In this document: positions 27,093 to 35,995 of the stretch, piece by piece
Layout of the letters: each line of letters opens with the position of its first letter
Position numbering within the stretch: the stretch's first letter is position 1
Assembly (NCBI GenBank): GCA_002296525.1
Contig: DBIA01000027.1
Coordinates: forward strand, 192,744-256,743
Direction: 5' to 3'
Length of the DNA stretch: 64,000 nt
Source: Candidatus Neomicrothrix sp. UBA814
Lineage (GTDB): Bacteria; Actinomycetota; Acidimicrobiia; Acidimicrobiales; Poriferisodalaceae
Notes under the pieces: model-generated
Seen by the model: the letters and a program-made list of their open reading frames with translations, nothing else
What the model was told of the DNA's origin: nothing
The model's database searches: none
Translations under genes and position numbers: made by a program

Positions 27093-27671
27093 ATGCCGGC
27101 GCCACAGCTTCGGTCTCTGCGTTTGACCTTGCGCCATTGGGCTCCTGATGATCGACGCCCGTTTGCGTTGATGAACTCCGACCCTGAAGTTATGAGGTAT
27201 TTCCCATCGCTTTTAAGTGCGGATCAGAGTGATCTATATGCAGAAACTATGCAGCTAGGTTTGGAAGAACGAGACTATGGATTTTGGGCCGTTGAGCTTC
27301 GCTCTGCAAAGGGCACGCAGGGACCATTTATCGGTTGTGTAGGGCTTTCTGTTCCTCAATGGAACGCAGCGTTCACTCCTTGTATCGATATCGGTTGGCG
27401 TTTAGGTCGCGATTATTGGGGAATGGGCTACGCCAGTGAAGCAGCGCGCCGAGTTTTGGACTACAGCTTCAACCAACTAGATCTAGACGAATTGCTTTGT
27501 TTCGCATCGCTAAAAAACCTTCGATCTATAGCTGTGATGGAGCGGCTTGGAATGGTTCGAAACGCAGAAGACGACTTTGATCATCCAATGATCGATCCTG
27601 ATAGTGATCTGAGGCGTCACGCCTTGTACCGCATGTCAAGACAGCGATGGTTGAGTTCACAACCCGATTAA
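27093..27671 (+). CDS. GNAT acetyltransferase, RimJ/RimL type
   Basis: A 192-residue acetyltransferase. N-terminal LRSLRLTLRHWAPDD and the acetyl-CoA-binding region IGWRLGRDYWGMGYASEAARRVLDY followed by NLRSIAVMERLGM are typical of the RimJ/RimL-like (Acetyltransf_3) group. The acceptor is unknown; members modify ribosomal proteins or small molecules. It follows the amidohydrolase by 4 nt and its stop overlaps that of the convergent hydrolase gene at 27668. Confidence 0.88.
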   Translation: MPAPQLRSLRLTLRHWAPDDRRPFALMNSDPEVMRYFPSLLSADQSDLYAETMQLGLEERDYGFWAVELRSAKGTQGPFIGCVGLSVPQWNAAFTPCIDIGWRLGRDYWGMGYASEAARRVLDYSFNQLDLDELLCFASLKNLRSIAVMERLGMVRNAEDDFDHPMIDPDSDLRRHALYRMSRQRWLSSQPD

Positions 27672-28438
27672 GTTATCCCCGCCGAAGACTGAGTTAGGTG
27701 GGCCCATTGAGCCTGATCGTGTCCGTATAGAAGTCGACAACCGTCCTCGTCTCGGAGCTGTTTTAGCTTCTGCATCGAATCGAGTTGCATCTGGTGGTCA
27801 AAACCAAAAGGCGGAAGCAGCATTTCTTCGAGCACTTGTTCCCAGTAAACACAGTCTCCCGTTAAGACGACGGGGCCACTTTCCAAGTTGACTCGAAGGG
27901 ATTGATGGCCAGCGGTATGCCCCGGAGTTGGAATGCAAACGACTGAGCCGTCTCCGAAGACGTCGTGAGTACCCTCAACCTTTAGCACGTCGTGACCTAG
28001 GTCAAAATCAGCAGGGTTGTAGACCTCATGTTCAATCAATTTGGGGTGATGCGCTGACTTCCACTCCGCTTCTTGAACAATGATGCGAGCGTTAGGTAGT
28101 AAAGAAGTACCACCGCAATGGTCGAAATGAAGATGGCTGAAGACGATGTTGGTTACCCCCGATGGGTCTATATCGACTTGTTGAAGGCGTTCAGAGACCT
28201 TGTCTTCAGGTGTGAAGCGAGACACGAATTGGCGAGCCATCAGCGGGTATCGAGCGGCAACACCTTCTACGAGCTCATGATGAAGACCTGTATCGAACAC
28301 TACGGTCTGGCCACTGGGGTGAATGACTAGCCAGCTAGGTATGGGTAATTCCACGTTGCCGCTTAGTCCGGCGACCACAGATGAAGCCGCTGTGGATAGC
28401 CAACCGCACTCAAGAGGAACTAGTCGTAAGGAGGTCAT
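27668..28438 (-). CDS. Metallo-beta-lactamase-fold hydrolase, AHL-lactonase-like
   Basis: A 256-residue enzyme with the zinc motif FSHLHFDHCGG (HxHxDH), then TPGHTAGHQSL, TGDCVYW and LYGHDQ, the order found in AiiA-like N-acyl-homoserine lactonases and related hydrolases. It may open a lactone or thioester; quorum-quenching activity is possible but unproven. It is the last gene of a reverse-strand run with amidase, crotonase, membrane protein and amidohydrolase. Confidence 0.82.
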   Translation of the reverse strand: MTSLRLVPLECGWLSTAASSVVAGLSGNVELPIPSWLVIHPSGQTVVFDTGLHHELVEGVAARYPLMARQFVSRFTPEDKVSERLQQVDIDPSGVTNIVFSHLHFDHCGGTSLLPNARIIVQEAEWKSAHHPKLIEHEVYNPADFDLGHDVLKVEGTHDVFGDGSVVCIPTPGHTAGHQSLRVNLESGPVVLTGDCVYWEQVLEEMLLPPFGFDHQMQLDSMQKLKQLRDEDGCRLLYGHDQAQWAHLTQSSAGIT

Positions 28439-28484
28439 CAGAAAAAGTTACCCTGGATCTAAGGGCCGATGCGGGGTCAATGGT

Positions 28485-29900
28485 TCAGAGCTCTTCTTTC
28501 GCCCAAAGCTGATCGACGAGTCGGCCGCAACGCTCCTGCAAAGCCTCTAGAGCGTCGCAGATCAAGTCTTCTCTGTACCGCTGGCCGACGATTTGTACGG
28601 CGGCCGGCCGATCCTCAACTATTCCGGTACCTATCACGCCTGCGGGCAAACCCAGATAGTTGATGGCCATTGAGTATTTGGAAGCCTCAAGGAAATCCTT
28701 ACATGCATCGAAACTTTGCAGGTCGTAGTCCCAGTCGTAGAGCCGATTCATGTAGATAGGGGTGAGCACTAGCGGGTATTCGTCTAAGAATAGGTTCCAC
28801 TCTCGCATCATTCTCGTTCGCTCGCCGAAATCGCGAATGAAGCCGTCTAACTCAAGTACTTCTCCCATTTGGAAGAAGTAATCAAAGGTCGTCTTTATTT
28901 CGTCGCTGCCGTATTCGACGATTAGAGGCCATAGAGCTACATCCATTTCGGTCATTAGGGTTCGAAACCAGTCGTTGAAAGGTTCTTGGACTGACGGAGT
29001 GGAGACTTCAACTACGCGGTAACCCGCATCGCGCAAAGCGTCAGCGGCTTGGTCAATTAGATCGAGGATTCCTTCATGGATGGCGTAACCGCATGGGTCT
29101 TTAGTCACGGCAATGGTTATCGGGTCGTTTAACTGGGTGCCACGCCAAGGAATTGGTGGACATAGAGGGTCTCTCGCATCTGGTTGAATCATTACCTCCG
29201 TGGCAAGAGCCAAATCTCTGGCGTCTCGGGTCATGATGCCCTGAACCGACATGACTTGGGATAGGGGACCTCGTTCTGCTGGGGCGGTGGAGTTATATAC
29301 GGGGATGCGATTGTTGGTTGGTTTGACGGTGGTGATCCCATTAGCAAGCGCTGGAAAACGAAGTGAGCCACCGATGTCATTTCCGTGGTGCAAAGGTCCG
29401 AAACCCGCGGCGGCGGCGGCCCCACCTCCGCCCGAGGAGCCGCCTGGACTTGCGTCGACGTCCCAGGGGTTATATGTGCGGCCACGCAGCGGGTTCACGG
29501 TGGTCCCCCGCATTGAAAACTCCGGTACGTTCGTTCGGCCGATGACAATTGCCCCGGCGTCTCGGAGGTTCTTCACCAAAGGAGCATCTGCGGACGCAAT
29601 TAGGCCTTCGAAGGCGGGAACTCCGTTGGGTGTTGCCTGGCCCGCAACGTCAATGTTTTCTTTGATGGTTACCGGCACACCATGCAATGGTCCTAGGGTC
29701 TGGCCAGCAGCGATGGCCTCATCTGCAGCATCAGCTGCCGATAGAGCTTCTTCAGGGAACTCAACAGTGATGGCGTTGAGTTCTGGGTTTTTTGCGGCGA
29801 TTCGTTCAAGAACTGAAGAAACTACCTCTCTTGCTGAAAACTTCTTTTCTCGGATGCCGCTTGCTAGATCGTTGGCGCTTAGTTGCCAGAGCTTTTCCAT
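28485..29900 (-). CDS. Amidase signature family hydrolase
   Basis: A 471-residue amidase. The Ser-cisSer-Lys triad is visible: Lys80 in VTIKENIDVAG, Ser155/156 in GGSSGGGG and nucleophile Ser179 in NDIGGSLR. The GGSSGG motif is followed by an Ala-run. The C-terminal part (FLDEYPLVLTPIYMNRLYDW) forms the substrate pocket. It is not GatA: there is no gatB/gatC nearby and the neighbours are catabolic. Likely it hydrolyses an amide of a small organic compound. It is closely spaced (8 nt) with the crotonase gene. Confidence 0.9.
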   Translation of the reverse strand: MEKLWQLSANDLASGIREKKFSAREVVSSVLERIAAKNPELNAITVEFPEEALSAADAADEAIAAGQTLGPLHGVPVTIKENIDVAGQATPNGVPAFEGLIASADAPLVKNLRDAGAIVIGRTNVPEFSMRGTTVNPLRGRTYNPWDVDASPGGSSGGGGAAAAAGFGPLHHGNDIGGSLRFPALANGITTVKPTNNRIPVYNSTAPAERGPLSQVMSVQGIMTRDARDLALATEVMIQPDARDPLCPPIPWRGTQLNDPITIAVTKDPCGYAIHEGILDLIDQAADALRDAGYRVVEVSTPSVQEPFNDWFRTLMTEMDVALWPLIVEYGSDEIKTTFDYFFQMGEVLELDGFIRDFGERTRMMREWNLFLDEYPLVLTPIYMNRLYDWDYDLQSFDACKDFLEASKYSMAINYLGLPAGVIGTGIVEDRPAAVQIVGQRYREDLICDALEALQERCGRLVDQLWAKEEL

Positions 29901-29908
29901 GATTGTCC

Positions 29909-30754
29909 TCAGATTCCCTTACGGGTGGGTCGATGATCTGGAAACTCGGCGTCACGATTCTCTGTTTGAGCCATGAACGCCTCGGCCATGTCGTCTGGGT
30001 CAAACATTGCTGCATTCCAAGTAGCGATGTATTCCAAACTGTCGGCGACCGAATGGTCACGGCCGTAATTAAGGGTCTGTTTGGTGCCCCAAATAGCCAT
30101 TGGACTTTTCGATGCTATTTCTTTGGCGATTTCGAGAACTGCGTCGTCCATAGCGTCTTGGTCTTCATAAATTTCATTGACGAAACCGCGTTCTTTTGCC
30201 TCTGAAGCGGACATGTTGCGACCTGTGTAGGCCAACTCCCGTACCACCCCCTCTGGCACTAGTTTTGGCATTCGTTGCAGGGTGCCAACGTCAGCAGTCA
30301 TGCCTATGTTGATTTCCTGAATGCAAAAGAAGGCGTCCTTGGTTGCATATCGAAGGTCTGTTGCAGACACCATGTCTATGCCACCGCCGATGCAGGCTCC
30401 TTGGATTGCAGACAGGACAGGTAACCGACTCTCTTCGAGGCAGCTAAATGTTCTCTGTAACTGCAACGCAGTAGTGCGGAAACTTGCTCGCTGGCGGCTG
30501 ATGTGTTTCGCGTTGCTTTGAACGCTTACATCGTTGTTGTCGGCGAAAACACTGAGATCCATACCTGAACAAAAGTGTCGCCCCTCCGCCGAGAGAACGA
30601 TTGCTCTGGCATCGTTTCCCTCTGAGAGTTGGTTAACGATTTGTGGCAGCTCATCCCAGAACTCCGGAATCATGGAATTTGCCTTGTCTGGCCTGATCAT
30701 GCGGATGTGGGCGATGTCGTCTTTGGTCTCAACGTCAAAACAGGTGTAAGTCAC
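29909..30754 (-). CDS. Crotonase, delta3,5-delta2,4-dienoyl-CoA isomerase-like
   Basis: A 281-residue enoyl-CoA hydratase/isomerase superfamily protein. The oxyanion-hole segment is GACIGGGID. The region ATDLRYATKDAFFCIQEINI followed by GMTADVGTLQRMPK closely follows mammalian ECH1, and its three acidic residues (Asp133, Glu147, Asp155 here) match the catalytic set known for dienoyl-CoA isomerase rather than the Glu pair of hydratases. It may help degrade odd-position unsaturated acyl-CoAs. It sits between an amidase and a membrane protein in a reverse-strand group. Confidence 0.85.
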   Translation of the reverse strand: MTYTCFDVETKDDIAHIRMIRPDKANSMIPEFWDELPQIVNQLSEGNDARAIVLSAEGRHFCSGMDLSVFADNNDVSVQSNAKHISRQRASFRTTALQLQRTFSCLEESRLPVLSAIQGACIGGGIDMVSATDLRYATKDAFFCIQEINIGMTADVGTLQRMPKLVPEGVVRELAYTGRNMSASEAKERGFVNEIYEDQDAMDDAVLEIAKEIASKSPMAIWGTKQTLNYGRDHSVADSLEYIATWNAAMFDPDDMAEAFMAQTENRDAEFPDHRPTRKGI

Positions 30755-30811
30755 AAGCCGAGACTAGATCGCTGCTGAGACTGATGCGACTCGGAGGCTT
30801 CCGAACACCTG

Positions 30812-31216
30812 CTAACCGGAGAGCATGACCCCTATTGCGAGCGCAGCTAGGGAAGTTAGAAGAGCTACTCCAGCGCTCGCTCCGCGCACAGAAACTCTGG
30901 TAGTTGACTGGTGGAGCCAAGCGCCTGCGCCTGAAATTGCGACAAGGAGCATCTTGATGCCCAGTAATGCATTCCAGCTTGCGCTGGTTCCCGGTAAAGA
31001 CAGCATGTTCCAAATGCCGGTGAAAATGGCGAGCCCGAAAAATGGCCAGCCGATGCGTCCGAATGCCCTTGTGACATGCCTTACGGCATCAGGATTCGCT
31101 CGTTTGAGCGCAGGGACAATTGCCCCTACGACGATCTGTCCGCCAACCCAGACACAGACCGCGAGAATGTGTAGTGCCACTCGGACGGTTTGAGCGTCAA
31201 AGTTGACGTCTTTCAC
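30812..31216 (-). CDS. CopD-like four-helix membrane protein
   Basis: A 134-residue integral membrane protein with about four predicted helices (VALHILAVCVWVGGQIVVGA; IGWPFFGLAIFTGIWNML; LLGIKMLLVAISGAGAWLH; GVALLTSLAALAIGVML). The early HxxAxxxWxG pattern is typical of the CopD/DUF2269-like group, some of which bind haem or copper; the function here is not known. I chose the GTG at 31216 because AAGGAAGG lies just upstream; an in-frame start at 31264 would include that site. Confidence 0.7.
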   Translation of the reverse strand: MKDVNFDAQTVRVALHILAVCVWVGGQIVVGAIVPALKRANPDAVRHVTRAFGRIGWPFFGLAIFTGIWNMLSLPGTSASWNALLGIKMLLVAISGAGAWLHQSTTRVSVRGASAGVALLTSLAALAIGVMLSG

Positions 31217-31274
31217 TAGACCTTCCTTTGGAAACCCGAAGACCAGGTGTTTCGACCGGGTCACTTTGCGATAG

Positions 31275-32432
31275 TTATGAACCCAAGAGCGTGGCCATGT
31301 TTTGTGAATAAAATTTGCTTTGTACTTCGTCGCTCATGCCTTCTAGTGAAGTTTCGAAGCGACCTAAAGGGTTTCGTCCCCCTTCTATATGAGGGTAATC
31401 AGAGGAAAAAAGATACAAATCAGGGTTCGATTCGCGAATCATGGCGCCGACGTCTTCGAAGGGATAGGGCGTGAAGGCCATTTGGCGAGAGATCAACTCT
31501 GACGGGGCCGTCTTTAGTGCCGCTAAGTCGGATTCTGACCGTTTCCAAATTTGAGCGATCAAATCTAAACGGCGCAGGAGAGCGGGTACCCAGCCAGCTC
31601 CGAGCTCGATTACACCACCGCGTAAGTCAGGGTGTCGTTGCAAGACGCCGTCTAAAACCATCGCCCCAACAAAGGTCTCCGCGGCATGGTGAAGGGCGAT
31701 CATATCTTTGCCTCGAACGTTCTCACCGCCGCCGATCCAATCTGTCGGAATTGGTCGACCTGTATTCATCCAGTCGGGTTTGATTTGTAGCGGATTGCCG
31801 CCGACATGCAACAGAAATGGGATTCCTGCCTCAGCCAAACGTGCCCACACAGGGTCTAGGTCGTTGTGTCCGGGTGAGCCCCCGCCTGCGGGTCTATGAG
31901 GCACCCACACAGCTCCTAGTCCTTCAGATATCGCGAAATCGATTTCCCTTATGGATTTTTCTGGCTCGTCGAGTGGAAGTAAAGCAACTCCGATAAGGCG
32001 CGGATCGTCAGAACAGAATTCGGCCATCGCTCGGTTATGTGCTCGCGTTGCGCCATAACGGATGTCTAGGTCTGCTTTAGGGTCGAACGCAATGGGCGCG
32101 CTAAATGTTGAGAAAACAAACTGTTGGTCGAACCCAAGTAGATCTAACGCCATTCGACGTTCGTCTTTGTTAAAGGCTCCCAGCGCGTAGTAGCCCTTTG
32201 GGCCGGCAATGAGGCCATCTCCGAGAGCAACTAATTCGGCAACCGTTTCGGGAGAGTGAGCCCCGGTTTTTGCTGCTTCTTCCCAAGAATCACTGCTCCG
32301 CGCTCCAGCATCGAAATCAATCTTGGGGATCCGATCGCGAATCGCTGGATCAGCGTGAGCGGTCAAAAAGTCGGGCAATTCCATTAGATGACTATCGGCA
32401 TCTAAATATGTGCGATCTTTGGCGTAACTCAT
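31275..32432 (-). CDS. Amidohydrolase-2 family (ACMSD-like) hydrolase
   Basis: A 385-residue TIM-barrel protein. The N-terminal LDADSHLMELPDFL, the central FLLHVGG, and the C-terminal FSSDYPHIEGGRNPLGRFE are typical of large amidohydrolase-2/ACMSD-type proteins widespread in actinobacteria. Some are decarboxylases, others hydrolases; the substrate is unknown. The ATG is preceded by AGGAAGTAGG. It heads the reverse-strand run and diverges from the MoaB-like gene. Confidence 0.85.
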   Translation of the reverse strand: MSYAKDRTYLDADSHLMELPDFLTAHADPAIRDRIPKIDFDAGARSSDSWEEAAKTGAHSPETVAELVALGDGLIAGPKGYYALGAFNKDERRMALDLLGFDQQFVFSTFSAPIAFDPKADLDIRYGATRAHNRAMAEFCSDDPRLIGVALLPLDEPEKSIREIDFAISEGLGAVWVPHRPAGGGSPGHNDLDPVWARLAEAGIPFLLHVGGNPLQIKPDWMNTGRPIPTDWIGGGENVRGKDMIALHHAAETFVGAMVLDGVLQRHPDLRGGVIELGAGWVPALLRRLDLIAQIWKRSESDLAALKTAPSELISRQMAFTPYPFEDVGAMIRESNPDLYLFSSDYPHIEGGRNPLGRFETSLEGMSDEVQSKFYSQNMATLLGS

Positions 32433-32483
32433 ACCCAGAACCTACTTCCTCAATACGGTTCGATGCTTGACAGGTCAGAGCGG

Positions 32484-32489
32484 TAGCCT
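32484..32489 (+). promoter_or_regulatory. Candidate -10 for the MoaB/MogA-like gene
   Basis: TAGCCT ends 6 nt before the ATG at 32496. A perfect TTGACA lies at 32467-32472, but only 11 nt upstream, too close for a normal -35. The position fits a leaderless start. Confidence 0.3.
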
Positions 32490-32495
32490 CCGAAT

Positions 32496-33026
32496 ATGCC
32501 CTCAGACGAAAAAGGCAATGAATCTGGACATCATTCACATACCTCTGGTGGGCACGATGAATCTTTGCTGGCCAAAGTGTTGACCGTGTCCGATGGAGTG
32601 GTTGAAGGGGTTAGGGAGGACCGAAGCGGCGAAGCGCTAGTGGTGACCCTCAACTCCCACAACTATGAAGTCGTTGAGCACAAGGTGGTGGCAGACGGTG
32701 TGCAAAACGTTGCAGAAGCTCTTGCCGACCTTACAAATGACTTTCGCGGGTTGATAGTCACTACAGGCGGAACAGGCTTCACGGAACGAGATCTAACCCC
32801 GGAAGGAACACGGCTAGTAATAGAAAGAGAGGCACCCGGAATAGCGGAAGCCATGCGACTAATAAATCCGTTGGGTCGACTATCCCGAGGTATCGCTGGG
32901 ATCGTAGGAGGATCCATCATTATTAACACCCCGGGGTCAACGGCGGGGTGCGTGGAGTGTTATGAGGCGGTCGCTGACGTATTACCTCATGCTTTGCGGT
33001 TACTTCACGGTGAACGGCTGCATTAA
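32496..33026 (+). CDS. MoaB/MogA-like molybdopterin-binding protein
   Basis: A 176-residue protein of the MogA/MoaB fold. VLTVSDGVVEG, IVTTGGTGFTERDLTPE and the INTPGSTAG loop bind the molybdopterin in the family, which adenylates molybdopterin before molybdenum insertion. The first ~20 residues are a His/Ser/Gly-rich tail (NESGHHSHTSGGHDES) unusual for the family. No other molybdenum-cofactor genes are in the window. It lies 2 nt before ribD, which may be cotranscribed. Confidence 0.88.
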   Translation: MPSDEKGNESGHHSHTSGGHDESLLAKVLTVSDGVVEGVREDRSGEALVVTLNSHNYEVVEHKVVADGVQNVAEALADLTNDFRGLIVTTGGTGFTERDLTPEGTRLVIEREAPGIAEAMRLINPLGRLSRGIAGIVGGSIIINTPGSTAGCVECYEAVADVLPHALRLLHGERLH

Positions 33027-33028
33027 CG

Positions 33029-34033
33029 GTGAATACCTCCAATCCTCCTTCCGACGCCGACCTTATGGATAGGGCTATAGAAAACGCAGCTGCCGTCAGA
33101 GGTACGACAGCTCCTAATCCTTGGGTAGGAGCCGCAGTGCTTGGCTCGGACGGCCGGTTATATGACGGGGCCACTCGACCGCCGGGAGGTCTTCACGCGG
33201 AAAGGGTCGCGATCGATCTCGCCGGTGAAACGACCAGGGGAGCGACGCTGGCCACAACTCTTGAACCTTGTTGTCATGTGGGAAGAACTTCTCCATGCGT
33301 AGATCACATAGTTGAAGCGGGTTTCAGCCGTGTATTGGTCGGTGTTGAGGACCCCGACCAGAAAGTTTCAGGTAAGGGACTGCAGGCGCTTCGCGACGCC
33401 GGTCTTGAGGTTGTCTCAGGAGTTCAGCGAGAGTTAGTGGAGGCGCAACTAGAACCCTACTTGTACCAGCGTGCGACTGGAATGCCGTGGGTGGTGCTCA
33501 AGATAGCTCTTACTCTCGACGGAAGAATCGCGGCCCCAGACGGTTCATCAGAATGGATCACTAGCGAAGAGGCCCGGCGCGATGTGCATTCACTGCGAGC
33601 AAGGTGTGACGCAATTTTGGTCGGTGCCGGAACTGTGCGAGCTGACGATCCGTCATTAACAACACGCCTAGTGCCAGGTTCGGACCCCCAGCGAATCGTC
33701 TTGGGCCAAGCCCCTCCTAATTCAGCGGTGCATCCTTGCTGGGAAGTTGAGGGAGAGTTAGGTGCCCTTCTCCGCGACCTTAGCGACCGAGGTGTCGTTG
33801 ATCTTCTCGTTGAAGGAGGGGCGAGTGTGGCGTCTCAATTCCATTCCGAAGGCTTGGTGAATGAGTACATCTTTTACATTGCGCCCGCATTGATGGGCGG
33901 TGATGACGGGCGACCAGTGTTTGAAGGTCCAGGTTCTGCGACAATGGCAGATCTATGGCGCGGCAACATTCGCGACATTCGCAGCATAGGAACTGACATC
34001 CGTGTCGAGCTTCGACCACTAGAAGGAGATTGA
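33029..34033 (+). CDS. ribD: Riboflavin biosynthesis deaminase/reductase RibD
   Basis: A 334-residue bifunctional enzyme. The N-terminal deaminase has GLHAERVAIDLAG and the zinc cysteines in TLEPCCHVGRTSPCVDHI; the C-terminal reductase begins VVLKIALTLDGRIAA and has the ILVGAGTVRADDPSLT and LLVEGGASVASQF blocks. It deaminates and then reduces the ring-opened GTP product. It is slightly shorter than E. coli RibD (367). GTG start; the stop overlaps ribE. Confidence 0.95.
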   Translation: MNTSNPPSDADLMDRAIENAAAVRGTTAPNPWVGAAVLGSDGRLYDGATRPPGGLHAERVAIDLAGETTRGATLATTLEPCCHVGRTSPCVDHIVEAGFSRVLVGVEDPDQKVSGKGLQALRDAGLEVVSGVQRELVEAQLEPYLYQRATGMPWVVLKIALTLDGRIAAPDGSSEWITSEEARRDVHSLRARCDAILVGAGTVRADDPSLTTRLVPGSDPQRIVLGQAPPNSAVHPCWEVEGELGALLRDLSDRGVVDLLVEGGASVASQFHSEGLVNEYIFYIAPALMGGDDGRPVFEGPGSATMADLWRGNIRDIRSIGTDIRVELRPLEGD

Positions 34034-34608
34034 TGTTTACCGGATTGATCGAAGAGCTTGGGTCTTTTGTCAACAACGAAGGCGATCGTTACCGTTTCGC
34101 AGCGCAAACGGTTACCCAGGACACAAAAATCGATGACTCGATATCGGTGAACGGCTGCTGCTTGACAGTCGTCGCTATCGGGGACGGCTGGTGGGAAGCG
34201 GACGTAGTAGCTGAGACAATTAGCCGAACTTCGTTAGGTCGTTTGCAGCCTGGTGATCCTGTGAACCTGGAGCGCGCAGTGAGATCTAGCGACCGTTTAG
34301 GGGGGCACATGGTCCAAGGTCATGTTGATGGGGTTGGCACCGTTCTCGAACCCGGACCGGATTTACGAATACAAATCCCGAAAAATCTCGAGCGTTACTT
34401 TGTGGAGAAGGGCTCTGTAACGGTGGACGGAGTGAGTTTGACCTGTTTCGACACCAAGGACCAGGCGTTTTCAGTAGCTTTAATTCCACATACCCTCGAA
34501 GTAACCACCCTCGGAACCTATGTTGAGGGCGATAACGTAAATCTAGAAGTTGATGTAATTGCCAAGTATGTCGAACGGCTCCTAGCCCCCCACACTGAAA
34601 GCCAGTAG
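34033..34608 (+). CDS. ribE: Riboflavin synthase alpha chain
   Basis: A 191-residue enzyme that dismutates two lumazines to riboflavin. It opens with the hallmark MFTGLIEELGSF, and has two homologous barrels with ISVNGCCLTVV and VTVDGVSLTCF. The ATG at 34033 (overlapping the ribD stop) follows AAGGAGA and is preferred over the adjacent TTG. Its usual substrate supplier ribH is not in the window. Confidence 0.96.
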   Translation: MFTGLIEELGSFVNNEGDRYRFAAQTVTQDTKIDDSISVNGCCLTVVAIGDGWWEADVVAETISRTSLGRLQPGDPVNLERAVRSSDRLGGHMVQGHVDGVGTVLEPGPDLRIQIPKNLERYFVEKGSVTVDGVSLTCFDTKDQAFSVALIPHTLEVTTLGTYVEGDNVNLEVDVIAKYVERLLAPHTESQ

Positions 34609-34635
34609 TAAAAGGCACCGAAGAGGTTCAGAGCG

Positions 34636-35898
34636 ATGCCCAAATCAAGGAATCAAAAATCCGGAGATCCTGATTCTCCATTGGCTGCGGTGGAGGACGC
34701 CATTGAAGCTATTGGTCGGGGCGAAATTGTAGTCGTGGTCGATGACGAAGACCGCGAAAATGAAGGCGACCTGATTATGGCAGCGGAACACGCGACGCCG
34801 GAAACTATCGCATTCTTCGTTCGTTACACGTCCGGTGTCTTATGTGCGCCAATGACCGGTGAAAAACTCGATGATCTCGCCTTGCCCTTAATGGTGGCTA
34901 TCAACACCGAACCCATGAGGACCGCATATACCGTCACCGTGGACGCAGCCGAAGGAACCACCACCGGCATCTCTGCAAGCGACCGTTCACGAACGCTCAA
35001 TTTGTTGGCATCTCCAAGCAGCGAACCGCATGACTTTGTTCGCCCCGGCCATGTCTTGCCTCTTCGATATCGACCGGGTGGCGTTCTGAAGCGCGCCGGC
35101 CACACCGAAGCAGCCGTTGACTTAGCGCGGCTAGCTGGATGCGAACCCGCTGGAGTTCTGGCTGAGGTGGTGAACGAAGATGGCACTATGTCCCGCTTGC
35201 CGGACCTCATAGAATTCTGTGAAGAACATGATCTGTTGCTGATCTCAATAGCAGACCTGATTCGCTATCGGAGAGCGAACGAACGTCTCGTTGACCCCGT
35301 ATCCCAAGCACGAATCCCCACCGTCTACGGAGACTTCACGGCCCACGTTTTTAGAGACTTCGACGAAACCGAACACCTAGCTTTAGCGTATGGTCAGATC
35401 ATGGGTGCAGAAGAGCCCGTCTTGGTTCGCGTTCACAGCGAATGCTTAACAGGGGACATCCTTGCGTCTATGCGTTGCGACTGCGGAAGTCAGCTCCACT
35501 CGGCTCTCGACGCGATATCTGAATCCGGAGCAGGTGTGCTTGTCTACTTGCGCGGTCATGAGGGTCGAGGCATCGGCATTGGCCACAAAATGGCCGCTTA
35601 TCATCTTCAAGATGAGGGGCGAGATACGGTTGACGCCAATTTGGAGTTAGGCCTGCCGGTCGACAGCCGAGAATATGGCATTGGAGCTCAAATACTTGTT
35701 GAGCTCGGAGTAACCAAGATGCGTTTAATGACTAACAACCCAAAGAAAATCGGGGGTCTTGAGGGTTATGGTCTAGAAATCGTCGAGCGGGTTGCTACCA
35801 ACACCGGTGCTACTGCAGAAAATTTGGGCTACTTGCGAACTAAAAATGCGCGGCTTGGACACATGATTGAAGGTCTCGACGACTTATCGGTCGACTGA
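34636..35898 (+). CDS. ribBA: DHBP synthase / GTP cyclohydrolase II fusion
   Basis: A 420-residue bifunctional enzyme. The RibB half has VVVDDEDRENEGDL and the RAGHTEAAVDLARLAG metal/active-site region; the RibA half (from about 215) has the zinc site SECLTGDILASMRCDCGSQ and YLRGHEGRGIG, then MTNNPKK. It feeds both branches of riboflavin synthesis. In most actinobacteria ribH follows directly; here 97 nt and hisG follow instead. Confidence 0.97.
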   Translation: MPKSRNQKSGDPDSPLAAVEDAIEAIGRGEIVVVVDDEDRENEGDLIMAAEHATPETIAFFVRYTSGVLCAPMTGEKLDDLALPLMVAINTEPMRTAYTVTVDAAEGTTTGISASDRSRTLNLLASPSSEPHDFVRPGHVLPLRYRPGGVLKRAGHTEAAVDLARLAGCEPAGVLAEVVNEDGTMSRLPDLIEFCEEHDLLLISIADLIRYRRANERLVDPVSQARIPTVYGDFTAHVFRDFDETEHLALAYGQIMGAEEPVLVRVHSECLTGDILASMRCDCGSQLHSALDAISESGAGVLVYLRGHEGRGIGIGHKMAAYHLQDEGRDTVDANLELGLPVDSREYGIGAQILVELGVTKMRLMTNNPKKIGGLEGYGLEIVERVATNTGATAENLGYLRTKNARLGHMIEGLDDLSVD

Positions 35899-35982
35899 AC
35901 ACTTTGAGATAGCGACCACCATTCGTGTCGATCGTTGTTGGTGAATCAAGAAATTAACTGCTGATTCAGTTATCTGGACCGG

Positions 35983-35988
35983 TACTGT
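35983..35988 (+). promoter_or_regulatory. Candidate leaderless -10 for hisG
   Basis: TACTGT ends 7 nt before the hisG ATG at 35996, with no ribosome site between. Spacing and motif fit a leaderless promoter; the -35 is not recognisable. Confidence 0.4.
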
Positions 35989-35995
35989 CAACATC

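Noticed and set aside
29251..29976. 241-codon forward frame antisense to the amidase
   Set aside because: Low-complexity, Ala/Pro/Arg-rich translation opposite a well-supported amidase; explained by the codon bias of the real gene.
31420..31445. GGGTTCGATTC, resembling a tRNA T-loop
   Set aside because: It lies within the amidohydrolase coding region and no cloverleaf can be formed around it.
32433..32495. Perfect TTGACA at 32467 as a -35 for the MoaB-like gene
   Set aside because: The only good -10 (TAGCCT) is 11 nt away, too close; no -10 at 16-18 nt gives a transcript start before the ATG.
33027..33060. FMN riboswitch before the riboflavin genes
   Set aside because: Only 2 nt separate ribD from the upstream gene, and no RFN-like sequence occurs inside that gene's end.
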